Positions 43,902-52,688 of a stretch of DNA of 64,000 nucleotides are shown here, in pieces. The notes under the pieces were generated by a model that searched no databases, was not told the origin of the DNA, and saw only the letters and a list, made by a program, of their open reading frames with translations. The stretch is from Parvularcula sp038749595. Lineage in GTDB: Bacteria; Pseudomonadota; Alphaproteobacteria; Caulobacterales; Parvularculaceae. The DNA is taken from positions 124,001 to 188,000 of the forward strand of contig JBCDHW010000006.1 in the NCBI GenBank assembly GCA_038749595.1, given 5' to 3'. The translations under genes were made by a program, and so were the position numbers. Position 1 is the first letter of the stretch; every line of letters begins with the position of its first letter.

Positions 43902-45053
43902 TTACCAACTCCGCACGCCCTCAAGCTGAGCCTCCTTCACCTCTCTGTAACTGAGCATCATCTCCGCCACGCGCTCGGCGTGCTCCCTCATCGTGTCCTC
44001 CAGCGCGGCCCTGGTGACGTAGCGGAAGGTGACACCCTGGCCCTTGTGGTTCATCAGGGCCATGCAGACCTCGAGGGGCACGCCCGCCATGGCGCAGAAG
44101 CTCCGGTAGGTGTGGCGGCACATGTGGGGCCGCAGCCAGAAGTCGCCCTTGCGCTTGAAGCTCGCCACGTGTCCGCTCCTCGACTTGGCCGGGAACACCC
44201 ACTCCGACCGGCCCCTGATCGCCTCCACCTCCTCCAGCGCGGCCCTCGGCAGAGGCAGCCTGAAGGCGCGGCTCTCGCCGCCCTTCGGCTCCCTGATGAA
44301 GGCGACGCCGTCCTCGTCGATGTCCTCCCACCGCAGCGTCTTCACGTCGTTCGCCCTCAGGCCCGTCAGCATCATCGTCGCCCACGCCGCCCTCATGACC
44401 GGGTTCTCGATCGCGTCGATGATCCGCCAGGCGTCATCCATGTCCCTCGGCTCGACGGCCCAGTCCCGTTCCACCTCCTTGTGCATCCGCACCGCCAGCG
44501 TCACGGGGTTGGGCGGCAGGTCCATCGTCCGAGCGACATCGTTGTAGAGGGCCTTCAGCACGCGGAGCGCTCCGTTAGCCGTCGTCGGGCTAAGGTCACG
44601 CGTCAGCCTCTCGTGCAGCGCGCGGCAGGTCTCGCGGTCCACCTTGTCCATCGGTAGGTCGGCCACCCTCCCGAGGTTCACATTGGTCTGGTGGCGGTAC
44701 CAGTCGATCGTCGCTGGACGGAGCGTCTTGGTCGCGACGTGGCGCTCCATCGCCTCGCGCACGGTAGGCGCGGTGCTCTTGAGCCTCCGAGGGTCCTCAC
44801 CCCTCCGCGCGGCGACGTTGGCCTCGGTGGCGAGCTGCCTCGCGGTCTTCAGGCTCACCTCGTCCGTGCGCCCGAGCATCACCGACACCGTCCGCTTCGT
44901 GCCGTCGTTCACTCCGCACACCACCTTGTACGATGCGGAGCGCTTGCCCACCACCACGCGGAAGCCCCTGACCTCCGTGTCGTAGAGCTGCTTGCCCGCG
45001 CCCACCTCTTCCCTGCAGCGGTCCACCACCGCCTGCGTCAGCTTCGTTGCCAC
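43902..45053 (-). CDS. int: Tyrosine recombinase (integrase) of the tRNA-His element
   Basis: 383 aa. N-terminal arm-binding region (YDTEVRGFRVVVGKRSASYK), SAM-like core-binding domain (~95-190), and catalytic domain with Arg233 (TGLRANDVKTL), His310-x-x-Arg313 (RPHMCRHTYRSF), His336 and nucleophile Tyr345 (TFRYVTRA). All catalytic residues are intact. It sits 172 bp from the tRNA-His target, between the element body and its right attachment site, as is standard. Confidence 0.95.
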   Translation of the reverse strand: MATKLTQAVVDRCREEVGAGKQLYDTEVRGFRVVVGKRSASYKVVCGVNDGTKRTVSVMLGRTDEVSLKTARQLATEANVAARRGEDPRRLKSTAPTVREAMERHVATKTLRPATIDWYRHQTNVNLGRVADLPMDKVDRETCRALHERLTRDLSPTTANGALRVLKALYNDVARTMDLPPNPVTLAVRMHKEVERDWAVEPRDMDDAWRIIDAIENPVMRAAWATMMLTGLRANDVKTLRWEDIDEDGVAFIREPKGGESRAFRLPLPRAALEEVEAIRGRSEWVFPAKSRSGHVASFKRKGDFWLRPHMCRHTYRSFCAMAGVPLEVCMALMNHKGQGVTFRYVTRAALEDTMREHAERVAEMMLSYREVKEAQLEGVRSW

Positions 45054-45224
45054 TCCCTAACACCTCCTAAGGCCTGAGTTCGGCCCTGAGCCTCAGAGTG
45101 CTCAGGGGTACACGGAGGTATTATGTCGGGATCACCTGGCCTCGCGGACCACGATATCGAGGCGCCCGCGCCAGCGTTTGACGCGATATGCAGTGCCAAT
45201 AGGGTATTTGTGAGTATCAGGGAG

Positions 45225-45301
45225 TGGTACCGCCTGGTGGTCTCGAACCACCGACCTCTTGATCCACAATCAAGCGCTCTAACCTACTGAGCTAAGGCGG
45301 C
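45225..45301 (-). tRNA. tRNA-His (GTG anticodon)
   Basis: On the minus strand: acceptor GCCGCCT/AGGCGGT, D-arm TTAGCTCAGTAGGTTAGAGC, anticodon stem-loop CTTGA-TTGTGGA-TCAAG with anticodon GTG, T-arm GGTGG-TTCGAGA-CCACC, and an encoded CCA. All stems pair. Its 3' half is presumably supplied by the element, since the displaced host half at 28823-28867 has a different T-arm. Confidence 0.95.
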
Positions 45302-45402
45302 ATGGATGTTCCAGCGGGGGCGCTGGAGCAGGCACCGCTAACCGAAAGCCACCCCGCCGTCACGCATTTTTTCGCGCTCCGCGCCGACGCTGGTCGAGCC
45401 GT

Positions 45403-46209
45403 TTAGCGGCAGTTCTTGCCGAGCTGACGGGTGGTGTTCCTCAATTGGCTGATCCGCGTTCCGGCGGCCGGGTGGGTCGACGCGAATTCCGGTGGGCGCC
45501 CTTGCCCCGATGAAGCCTGCGCCATTTTTGTCCAAAATTTCAACGACTCACAGACGTCATATCCGGCCTGCGCCATATAGCGGACGCCGCCGACATCGGC
45601 TTCGAGCTCGTGCTTGCGGCTGTAGGGCAGAATCGCCCCGAACATGGCGCCAAGGCCAATGGCTTGGACGGCGGCGCTGTTGCGTTGCTGGCAGTTTTGG
45701 CGATCCCGGGCTGAAGGACTGTCACAGCTGGCGCTCGCGGCGATGCTGGCGATGCCGATACCGAGGGATGCGGCCAGTTGCTGGCTGTAGCGCTCGCCGG
45801 AGTGCTGGTACTTCACGTGGGCAATCTCGTGACCGACGACGGTCGCGAGCTGCGCGTCGTTCTCCATGATGTCCATGATGCCGGTGTGGATGCCGATCCG
45901 CTCACCGGGGAGAGCGAACGCGTTGAGGCTATCGTCCTCAAACACCAAGTATTCCCAACGGTTTGGATCTTCGCCCGCGGCCCTTAAAATGCGTTGCGCG
46001 ACCCGGTTCAGACGTGCGGTGTAGCGGGGATCGCGTGATATGGGCTGCTGCTGCTTGATCTGGTTCCAGCTGGCGGTAGCAGCGCTCGCCATGGCCCGGT
46101 TGCCCGTCAGCATGAACTGCGACCGGCCAAGCTCTTCGTTATAAACGCAGCCGCTCAGCCCTGAGGTGAGTGCTGCGACCGCCAAGGCCGATTTGATCAC
46201 AGAACGCAT
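45403..46209 (-). CDS. M48-family metalloprotease (lipoprotein)
   Basis: 268 aa. Lipoprotein signal MRSVIKSALAVAALTSGLSG C21; zinc motif His127-Glu128-x-x-His131 (VGHEIAHVKYQH) and third-ligand region RKHELEADVGGVRYM. Related to BepA/LoiP-type envelope proteases that degrade misassembled outer-membrane proteins. ATG 46209 follows GGGAGAAG. Monocistronic as far as visible. Confidence 0.9.
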   Translation of the reverse strand: MRSVIKSALAVAALTSGLSGCVYNEELGRSQFMLTGNRAMASAATASWNQIKQQQPISRDPRYTARLNRVAQRILRAAGEDPNRWEYLVFEDDSLNAFALPGERIGIHTGIMDIMENDAQLATVVGHEIAHVKYQHSGERYSQQLAASLGIGIASIAASASCDSPSARDRQNCQQRNSAAVQAIGLGAMFGAILPYSRKHELEADVGGVRYMAQAGYDVCESLKFWTKMAQASSGQGRPPEFASTHPAAGTRISQLRNTTRQLGKNCR

Positions 46210-46315
46210 GCACTTCTCCCTAGCACCGTGCGTCAATATCCCCGCCGCAAGCGGGCAAAGCAACAGACGAAAACCGTAATGGGAGGCTAGCTCGCCGCCG
46301 CAGACGGTTGAGAGC

Positions 46316-47119
46316 CTATTCTGGTTCGGGGAGCGCGACCGATGCGGTGAGGCGTCCGCCATCGACGTAGAGAACTTGGCCGGTGATAAAGCTTGCGTCA
46401 GGCGCGGCGAGGAAATGCACCGCGTTGGCAACTTCCTTGGGCTCGCCGCGGCGGGCCATGGGGATCCGGGCGACGGACGCTTCGCGCTGCTCGGCCGTTT
46501 TGACGGAGGCTTCGTCCAAGGTCTCCTTGATCCCGCCAAAACCCACGGCATTGCAGCGCGCACCGTAGGGCGAAAGCGTCATGGCGACGGCCTTGGTCAG
46601 CTGAACGACGGCGCCTTGGCTGGCAGCGAAGAGCGCATTGTCGGCGGTGACGGTCTCCGCTTCGTTGGAGACCACATTGACGATCGCCGAGCCCGTTGCC
46701 TTGCCGACGCCGCCGTCTTCGGGCGTGCCCGCTTGGCGGATGATCTGTCGCGCGACGACGCGGTTGATCAAAAAGGCCGCGCGCACGTTGCGCTCCATCA
46801 CGTCGTCGAAGACAGTGTCGGAGGTCTCGAGGAAGGCACTTTCGTGGTAGTGCATGGCGCAATGGGCAAGGATTTCAACGGAGTCGTAGCTGTCCAGGGC
46901 CTCGGCCATGACGTTATGCACGTCGAGGGCATCGTGAAGATCAGCGGCAATGAAGACCGCTTGGCCGCCCTTGGCTTGCACCTCTTCGCGGACCGCTTCG
47001 CCGCGATGGCGGTCAGGATCGGTCAGCAGCAGCTTGTCGTTGGATCGCGAGAAACGAAGGGCGGTGGCTCGGCCCAAAGCGCTTGCCGCGCCGGTAATGA
47101 TGACGGTCCGTGAGGCCAT
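46316..47119 (-). CDS. Short-chain dehydrogenase/reductase-like protein without the catalytic Tyr/Lys
   Basis: 267 aa, SDR fold: nucleotide site VIITGAASALGRATAL, LLTDPDR after beta2, AADLHD, and C-terminal FITGQVLYVDGG. Where the family has YxxSK, this protein has Phe and Gln (NALFAASQGAVVQLTKA; codons TTC and CAA at about 46623-46640), so the usual proton-relay Tyr and Lys are both missing. The cofactor site looks usable, so a binding or regulatory role, or an unusual reaction, is more likely than classic dehydrogenation. Confidence 0.82.
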   Translation of the reverse strand: MASRTVIITGAASALGRATALRFSRSNDKLLLTDPDRHRGEAVREEVQAKGGQAVFIAADLHDALDVHNVMAEALDSYDSVEILAHCAMHYHESAFLETSDTVFDDVMERNVRAAFLINRVVARQIIRQAGTPEDGGVGKATGSAIVNVVSNEAETVTADNALFAASQGAVVQLTKAVAMTLSPYGARCNAVGFGGIKETLDEASVKTAEQREASVARIPMARRGEPKEVANAVHFLAAPDASFITGQVLYVDGGRLTASVALPEPE

Positions 47120-47189
47120 GAATGTTCCCGCTTACAATATAGGCACCGAGGGCTCCGAGCGGGGCCAGAGCCCTTGGCGCTGCCGGTCC

Positions 47190-47369
47190 CTAACTCGGTC
47201 GCGTCTGCGTTTGAAGCACTGCAATCTCGTCTTTAATCGCAAGTTTCTGTCGCTTGAGATCGTGGAGCCTTATGTCGTCCATAGCCGCATGACTTCGCTC
47301 CTCAGCAATCGCCGACTCAAGAGCTTCATGGCGTTCATTGAGGGTTTCGAGGCGTGCATCAATGGACAT
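47190..47369 (-). CDS. DUF465 (YdcH-like) small protein
   Basis: 59 aa helical hairpin: MSIDARLETLNERHEALESA followed by IRLHDLKRQKLAIKDEIAVL, the DUF465 pattern. Function unknown; common in alphaproteobacteria. A second member lies at 48692-48970. Divergent from ubiX. Confidence 0.8.
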   Translation of the reverse strand: MSIDARLETLNERHEALESAIAEERSHAAMDDIRLHDLKRQKLAIKDEIAVLQTQTRPS

Positions 47370-47589
47370 AAGGGTCTCCTTTTCTGCGGCCCGCCCGGAT
47401 GGCGAGCAACACGAAAACAAGCACCCGCGGAACGAGGAGTCACGACATATAACTTATGGTAAAGAAAGAGTTGATCGAGGTTAACGCAGGGTTGCACGAA
47501 AAATCGCGGAGATTCAGGCCAATCCTGCCAATCCCTCTCCCTACATTGAAACATTATCGTTCAGTCATAAACTATGGAAATGGGAGCTT

Positions 47590-48168
47590 ATGACCGCTTC
47601 ACGGTTGATTGTTGGCGTCTCGGGCGCTTCCGGCGTGATTTATGCTGACCGGTTAATGAAGGCTGCAAAATCAGCAGGTTGCGAGACTCACGTGGTCATC
47701 AGTCGTGCCGCGAAAATGACGATGGCCTACGAAATGGGCGAAGGGTTCGCGTTTGAAGCCGCTGATCACATTTACGGCATAAATGACGTGGGAGCACCGA
47801 TTTCTTCGGGCAGTTTTGAGACGCTAGGAATGGTCATTGCGCCGTGCTCGGTCCGGACCATGTCGGAAATTGCAACCGGAGTGACATCGACTTTGTTAAC
47901 CCGCGCCGCGGACGTTTGCCTGAAGGAGCGGCGCCGGCTTTCGCTGATGGTGCGGGAGACGCCGTTCCACCTTGGTCACCTGAGGACCATGACGAGCTTG
48001 GCGGAAATGGGCGCGATCATCGCGCCGCCGCTGCCGGCATTCTACGCCGAGCCGGCGACCGTCGAAGACTTGGTTCAACAGTCGGTCGGGCGTGTGCTTG
48101 ATACGTTTGGGCTAAATGTTCCGGGGACGAAGCGTTGGGGCGAGGACCTTGAGAAGGGTCGGCGTTGA
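47590..48168 (+). CDS. ubiX: Flavin prenyltransferase UbiX
   Basis: 192 aa. LIVGVSGASGVIYADRLM binds FMN; PCSVRTMSEIATGVTSTLLTRAADVCLKE and LMVRETPFHLGHLRTM are UbiX signatures. It makes the prenylated FMN cofactor for the decarboxylase UbiD in ubiquinone synthesis (UbiD not in the window). Its stop overlaps the next start (TGATG). Confidence 0.93.
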   Translation: MTASRLIVGVSGASGVIYADRLMKAAKSAGCETHVVISRAAKMTMAYEMGEGFAFEAADHIYGINDVGAPISSGSFETLGMVIAPCSVRTMSEIATGVTSTLLTRAADVCLKERRRLSLMVRETPFHLGHLRTMTSLAEMGAIIAPPLPAFYAEPATVEDLVQQSVGRVLDTFGLNVPGTKRWGEDLEKGRR

Positions 48169-48695
48169 TGCTGTCGCTCTGGGATTACGCGGTCAAAGTC
48201 TATGGCCTGCCTGGGGTAAAGGACGCGCTGCTCAAGCTTCAAGACCGCTACCACCTCGACGTGAATGCGGTCCTGTGGGGGCTTTGGTGCGCGCGGTATG
48301 GGTTCGCGCTTGATGAAGACCAGGCCGAGGCGGTGCTGACCACGACCAAGGATTTTGCGCTGCATACGACGCGTCCCCTCCGCGCGGTGCGGTTGTTTCT
48401 CAGTGCACCGAAGGTGGGTTTCTCGGCAGAGGACCTGAAAACACTGCGGGATGACGTTCTTCAGATCGAGGTGAAAAGCGAGGAGCTGGTTCTGAAACGC
48501 CTCGACGCGGTCACCACCAGCCTCGTTGAGGCGAGCGGTAGTCCCGACGCATTCCGCGAGCGCAGTGCGTTCTTCTTCACTTTAGCGCGGGAAAACGTGG
48601 ACACACCGATCATGATCGCCGATGAGGAGGGCCCTGAAAGCCCCGGCGGGCTGTTCAATGCATTGCGTCAGGTGATCGAGGATTACGGCCCATGA
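48168..48695 (+). CDS. TIGR02444/DUF2390 family protein
   Basis: 175 aa. LWDYAVKVYGLPGVKDALLKLQD and DVNAVLWGLWCARYG are typical of this uncharacterised proteobacterial family of about 150-180 residues. Coupled to ubiX upstream and to the DUF465 gene downstream by 4-bp overlap. Confidence 0.8.
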   Translation: MLSLWDYAVKVYGLPGVKDALLKLQDRYHLDVNAVLWGLWCARYGFALDEDQAEAVLTTTKDFALHTTRPLRAVRLFLSAPKVGFSAEDLKTLRDDVLQIEVKSEELVLKRLDAVTTSLVEASGSPDAFRERSAFFFTLARENVDTPIMIADEEGPESPGGLFNALRQVIEDYGP

Positions 48696-48970
48696 GCGGA
48701 GAGGACAAACCGCAGCTGAAAGTCATCGAGGGAGACGGCGGCGGCGCGCCGCTGGCGCCCGAACCCGAAGGCGCCAATGACGCCGCGGTGAAGCTTAAGA
48801 TTGGTGAGCTCGAACAAGAGCACCGCGACCTCGACCAGGCGATTCAATCGATGGAAGAGCGCATGCCGTACGACCGGTTGACAATTGGCCGGATGAAAAA
48901 GCGCAAGCTGATCTTGAAAGACCAGATCATTGAACTTCGCGATCGGTTGCTTCCCGACATCATTGCGTAA
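48692..48970 (+). CDS. DUF465 (YdcH-like) protein with N-terminal extension
   Basis: 92 aa; the first ~30 residues are Gly/Pro/Glu-rich and likely disordered, followed by the DUF465 helical hairpin (ELEQEHRDLDQAIQSMEERM, MKKRKLILKDQIIELRDRL). Third gene of the ubiX operon. Function unknown. Confidence 0.8.
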   Translation: MSGEDKPQLKVIEGDGGGAPLAPEPEGANDAAVKLKIGELEQEHRDLDQAIQSMEERMPYDRLTIGRMKKRKLILKDQIIELRDRLLPDIIA

Positions 48971-49059
48971 ACGGACAATCCGCGCACGGTGTTAACCTTT
49001 GATGTGAAAGTTTCGATAAGGGGTTACGTTATCTCCGCGACGCACTGTATGCGGAGCGA

Positions 49060-49638
49060 ATGACCGTTGCTTCTCGCCTGCTCCCCGCCGCCGCACTGAC
49101 GCTCATTGCTGCCTGTTCCTCGACAAAGACGGAGACGCCGCTCTCTGTAGCGCAAGACGCCATCGATGCAGCTTTTGCCGAGTTGGCGGCTGCTGAGAAC
49201 GGCCCAGAGTTGGGGGTCGAACAAACCGCGCTTCTGAAAGAGTCCGTGTTCGTCGCAGCGGCGATCCCCGACGACGTGCCGGGGGATTTTACCGGCTGCT
49301 ATGAGGACGCGCTCGCGTGCTTCGTCAGCGGCAATCAGGTGGATGTTGCGCTGCGCTATGAGCCGCAGTCCGGCCGCTTTTGGTTCCTCGATCCCGGCAG
49401 CGGCAACACATACTTCGCTAACGGAGAAATGCGGACCGTGAACGGCTTCCGTTCAATCGTCGCGGCTTTGCCTGAGCAGAAGGACACCGCACCGGTGAGC
49501 GCGCCTGCCGCGCCGGAAGTCCGCTCGCCTAAGCCCGGCGAACCGTCTGCGGCCGCGGCGCAGCCGACGCTTGCGGGCCCGGACATCGCTCCCGGAATTG
49601 CGGATCTAGAGCTCGCAGCGGCGGGCACGCCCGACTGA
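49060..49638 (+). CDS. Putative lipoprotein, unknown
   Basis: 192 aa. Lipobox LIAAC at residues 15-19 after MTVASRLLPAAALT; a middle region with TGCYEDALACFVSGNQVDVAL and RFWFLDPGSGNTYFANGE MR, then an Ala/Pro-rich disordered tail. No family recognised. Confidence 0.65.
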   Translation: MTVASRLLPAAALTLIAACSSTKTETPLSVAQDAIDAAFAELAAAENGPELGVEQTALLKESVFVAAAIPDDVPGDFTGCYEDALACFVSGNQVDVALRYEPQSGRFWFLDPGSGNTYFANGEMRTVNGFRSIVAALPEQKDTAPVSAPAAPEVRSPKPGEPSAAAAQPTLAGPDIAPGIADLELAAAGTPD

Positions 49639-49687
49639 TCGCAGCGGAAACCTCGCCAGACCCCATAAATATCGCTACCTCATAACG

Positions 49688-50371
49688 GTGAGTGAGGAGT
49701 GGCGTAGGGTGGACGAGACCGAAGGCGACGTTTGCAGCAAGCTGACGGGCGCTGAATTAGGGGCGGTCGCGCACCTTTACCGCGGCGAAGTCTATCGCTC
49801 AACGATCTGGCGGACGCGGCTCGATGCGACCACCAATTGGTCCGTGGTCAGCTTGGGCCTCGCCCTGACCATTTCCTACCAGTCGGCCGACAGCTCTGCG
49901 CTGCCGCTGTTTTTGGTGGCGCTGTTGATCGGCGTTTTCCTTTATCTTGAGGCGCGCCGCTATCGCTATTTCAACGTCTGGCGCGCCCGGGCGCGTTGGC
50001 TTGAGATCCACTTTTACGCGCCGATGCTCCGCCGGCAGAAGATTGAAGAGACGGCTTGGCTCAATCGTCTGGCCCAGGATTATGAAGTGCCCGAGCATCA
50101 TATCTCCTTTCCGCGGGCGCTGGGGCGGCGGTTGCGCCGAAATTACATGTGGATCTTCAGTGTCCAGACGGCCGCACTTTACGGCAAGTGCCTCGGCGCT
50201 GCAGGCGGCACCGCGGGTTTTGAGAGCCTGCACATCGGCCCCTTCCCCGGCTGGGCTCTAGCGGGCTTTAACGGCGTGGGTTTTCTCGCCATCGCTGGAT
50301 ATACGTGGGACAGTTGGCGTCGTGATCGCCGACGGTTCACCGAGCAAAAAAACCCGATCTCGATGGGGTAA
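49688..50371 (+). CDS. DUF2270 integral membrane protein
   Basis: 227 aa from GTG. VAHLYRGEVYRSTIWRTRLDATTNW, LEARRYRYFNVWRARARWLE and RRLRRNYMWIF are DUF2270 hallmarks; about four helices. Function unknown in the family. Confidence 0.85.
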   Translation: MSEEWRRVDETEGDVCSKLTGAELGAVAHLYRGEVYRSTIWRTRLDATTNWSVVSLGLALTISYQSADSSALPLFLVALLIGVFLYLEARRYRYFNVWRARARWLEIHFYAPMLRRQKIEETAWLNRLAQDYEVPEHHISFPRALGRRLRRNYMWIFSVQTAALYGKCLGAAGGTAGFESLHIGPFPGWALAGFNGVGFLAIAGYTWDSWRRDRRRFTEQKNPISMG

Positions 50372-50449
50372 GCATTTACCTTCTCTCGATGGCGCAGTTG
50401 CTGATCTGAAAAAGATGTAAGACACTGGTAGTAAACGGGAGGACGAGAC

Positions 50450-50920
50450 ATGAAGCTCAAAACACTCTGCGCCGTTTCGGCTTTAGGGTTAACGGCTTGC
50501 GGCGGCGGAAACGATGACCCTGCGTTGAGCTTGATGCCGCCCGGCGGCGTTTTGTTGGCCTTTTCCGCCGCGACCGATGAAAACGGCGCGTGTCGGCCCG
50601 AGCGCCGGGATGTTGTCGACGTGGGCACGACCAGCCTTTACGCGATCCGCGGGGAGACACGGTTTGTGCAGATCGGCGGGATTACGCGCATTCCGTTTCA
50701 ATCCGTGCACAAATTTCCCGACGAGAAGGGCTTTTCAGAGGATACGTCTGTTAGTGCCTTGAACCAGCAAGAGCCTTGCGAAAATCTGCGCATCACGATC
50801 ACGATCGAGTCTTGTGAATACAGCACCGACAAAGGGCTGGAGAAGCGCGCCTGCCCGGCGATCGGCACCTCGGGTTCAAGTGCCTTCGCCGATGTGGAGC
50901 TGGTCCGCGAGGACAAATAG
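50450..50920 (+). CDS. Putative lipoprotein, unknown
   Basis: 156 aa. MKLKTLCAVSALGLTAC ends in a lipobox Cys17, then a GGGNDD linker and a small domain with paired Cys (ENGACRPER, QQEPCENLR, IESCEYST, KRACPAIG). Disulfides are possible in the periplasm. No family recognised. Confidence 0.65.
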   Translation: MKLKTLCAVSALGLTACGGGNDDPALSLMPPGGVLLAFSAATDENGACRPERRDVVDVGTTSLYAIRGETRFVQIGGITRIPFQSVHKFPDEKGFSEDTSVSALNQQEPCENLRITITIESCEYSTDKGLEKRACPAIGTSGSSAFADVELVREDK

Positions 50921-50960
50921 CGACGGGCGCTGAGGCTCGCGGACAGCCGGGTTATCGTCG

Positions 50961-51779
50961 TTAGGCGGAACATTTCCGACGGGCGAGTGCGGCAAGCGGC
51001 GCGGCAAACAGAAGCGCTGCGCCAGGCACGGGAACCGCCACCGGTTCGCCGAAGATGAAATCGTCCATCACCACTCCATCGACTGGGAAGTTACTGCCGT
51101 CGAAGAAGCCTTGGCCAACGGAGACACTGACCCGAGCGACTTCGAAGCTATCGAAAACCACGCCAAGGAATGAGAGGCTCGCCGAAGGGCCGCTTAACAC
51201 GGTCCGTGTAAAGATTTCTTCGTCATTGATGTCAAAGAACGTCATCGTTGTGACGTCGAATTCCACGTCGGTGAAAACAATCCCGAGACCGCGGGTGGTT
51301 GCCTGCCTGGTTTGGTTCGAGGGATCAAAGAACACCACATCGAACGTGTTGCCGTTCACGGGGGTGAAAAGGCGCTCTTCGCTGAAGGCGGTGAATTGTC
51401 CGGGTGCGCCGAAACGGACGGGCTCGCCAGACGCGGCCGTTGACGACAGCTGGAAACTGTCCGTGGTCCCCGTAGCGCGGAATTCGATCCCGCGGGCCCG
51501 GGGCGCAACGTCGGCGTTGAAGAAATCGCCGGGGAACAGGTTGGGGTCGGAGACGCCATCGGGCGCGGCATCCCAATCAATTTGCCGGCGGCCAAACCGG
51601 TTGCCGTTGACGGGCGCGTTGCCATTGTTGGGGCCGAGGGCATCGCGGAAGTCGTTGACGGTGTCTTCGATGTCACCCGGTGTGACGCCGTTGACTTCAA
51701 AGATCTGCTGGACCGCAGCATTGGCGGTGCCGAACGACAAACTGGCCACCGCTGCAACCGCTAACATACGCATTTTCAT
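50961..51779 (-). CDS. PEP-CTERM-like exported protein (VPVP variant)
   Basis: 272 aa from ATG 51779 with GGAGGGG upstream. Signal peptide MKMRMLAVAAVASLSFGTAN A; beta-rich body (GIEFRATGTTDSFQLSSTA); C-terminal VAVPVPGAALLFAAPLAALA RRK matches the PEP/VPLPA-CTERM plan of motif, helix and basic tail. Second such protein in the window; no exosortase gene is near. Confidence 0.75.
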   Translation of the reverse strand: MKMRMLAVAAVASLSFGTANAAVQQIFEVNGVTPGDIEDTVNDFRDALGPNNGNAPVNGNRFGRRQIDWDAAPDGVSDPNLFPGDFFNADVAPRARGIEFRATGTTDSFQLSSTAASGEPVRFGAPGQFTAFSEERLFTPVNGNTFDVVFFDPSNQTRQATTRGLGIVFTDVEFDVTTMTFFDINDEEIFTRTVLSGPSASLSFLGVVFDSFEVARVSVSVGQGFFDGSNFPVDGVVMDDFIFGEPVAVPVPGAALLFAAPLAALARRKCSA

Positions 51780-51900
51780 GGGATTCCCCTCCATCGCTTT
51801 GCACACAGAAGTTGGTTAACACGAGATGCCACGATGATTGAGCGCGGCACTGCTTTTGTAATGTTGCTCGCTTTTCAAAGTGAAGCGGATGGGGTGCAGG

Positions 51901-52194
51901 CTAGGCTCCCGTAAAAAAGGGGGCAGGCCGATATTCGGTAATCTGAACATCGCGCCAGACGTCTTGCTGGATGTAGGGCTCGTCTTTTAGGAGCGTGTCG
52001 AGCGCCTCGCGGCTCTCTGTCTGGTAGACGAGCGCTGAGCCGACCATGGCGCCGTCATTGTCAAGGAGCGCGCCGGCGTGCACCAGGGTCCCCTCCTCCG
52101 CGAGCCGCTCTGCCAGAGCGAGGTGCGCTGCCCGCGCGTTCTGGCGCCGCTCGGGTTGGCCGGGATGGTCGTGGGCGATGAGGAGGAAGTGCAT
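51901..52194 (-). CDS. YciI-family protein
   Basis: 97 aa from ATG 52194. MHFLLIAHDHPGQPERRQNA RAAHLALAERLAEEGTLVHAGALL shows the YciI ferredoxin-like fold, and GSALVYQTESREALDTLLKDEPYIQQDVW the C-terminal half. Enzymatic role in most members is unknown. Confidence 0.85.
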   Translation of the reverse strand: MHFLLIAHDHPGQPERRQNARAAHLALAERLAEEGTLVHAGALLDNDGAMVGSALVYQTESREALDTLLKDEPYIQQDVWRDVQITEYRPAPFFTGA

Positions 52195-52556
52195 AGGCCG
52201 CGCGATCCGTTGAAGACGACGTGGGACCGTGGCGCGTTCTTGCGCGCATGGCAAGGCACCGCCGCATGCGGATCATTTGGATCAGTCCGGGGTCCCGCGC
52301 GCGACGTTGCCGCAGCGAATGGATGTGGAAAGGGAATGGTGCCGCAGCATGAAGGTGCCCCACCACCTCCGCCGACGCGCGGGGATGCGCCCTCGCCCGA
52401 TGCAGGCAGCCTCTCGAAAGCGCACACCCAACATCATCGCCCTACGGAGGAACGCACCACGGCAGGCGCTCTGGTCAACGATCCGGCTCGCCCCGGTCCC
52501 ACCGATGGGGAGGGTGTAGCATGGGTGGAGCATGAGGGGATAAGTGATCTTCTCGC
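52195..52556. other. Intergenic region without a supportable gene
   Basis: 362 bp between yciI and the first palindromic repeat. Open frames on both strands lack ribosome sites and family resemblance. I see no RNA gene or repeat here. Confidence 0.45.
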
Positions 52557-52688
52557 CGTCATGCCGGAAATCACGGAATTTGCAAAGCAAATATCCGGGA
52601 CCCAAGGATCAAGCCATCAACCGGGTGGTTCAGTAGAGAAGTTCAGACCCTGGGTCCCGGATAAGCCTTCGGCTTTCCGGGATGACGG
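52557..52688. repeat. Dispersed palindromic repeat, left copy
   Basis: About 132 bp with inverted termini (CCGTCAT...ATGACGG). It contains an inner hairpin (GGAATTTGC / GCAAATATCC) and a second complementary block (CCGGGACCC / GGGTCCCGG). About 44 consecutive bases are identical to the copy at 53007. The 3' end of the GIY-YIG gene runs into it. Of the intergenic-repeat type common in alphaproteobacteria. Confidence 0.85.

Larger units (their letters stand above)
28851..45269. mobile_element. Integrated phage-satellite-like element in tRNA-His (16.4 kb)
   Basis: Bounded by a 17-bp identity, GACCTCTTGATCCACAA, at 28851-28867 and 45253-45269, inside tRNA-His sequence. The right end has a tyrosine recombinase and the intact tRNA; the left end has the displaced tRNA 3' half. 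Contents: P4-like SF3 helicase, symmetric iterons, terminase-small-like gene, two excisionase-like HTH genes, XRE/ImmA switch, MmeI-like R-M enzyme, Mrr-like nuclease, cold-shock protein, and small unknown genes. Capsid, tail, portal, large terminase and conjugation genes are absent, so it would need a helper to move. The satellite interpretation is inference. Confidence 0.85.

Noticed and set aside
43800..45220. CRISPR array or cas genes near the element
   Set aside because: No regularly spaced direct repeats with unique spacers anywhere in the window, and no Cas proteins.
52282..52605. Minus-strand frame starting MGPGYLLCKFRD in the left repeat
   Set aside because: Its N-terminus is repeat sequence shared with the frame above the GIY-YIG gene; nothing coding-like follows.
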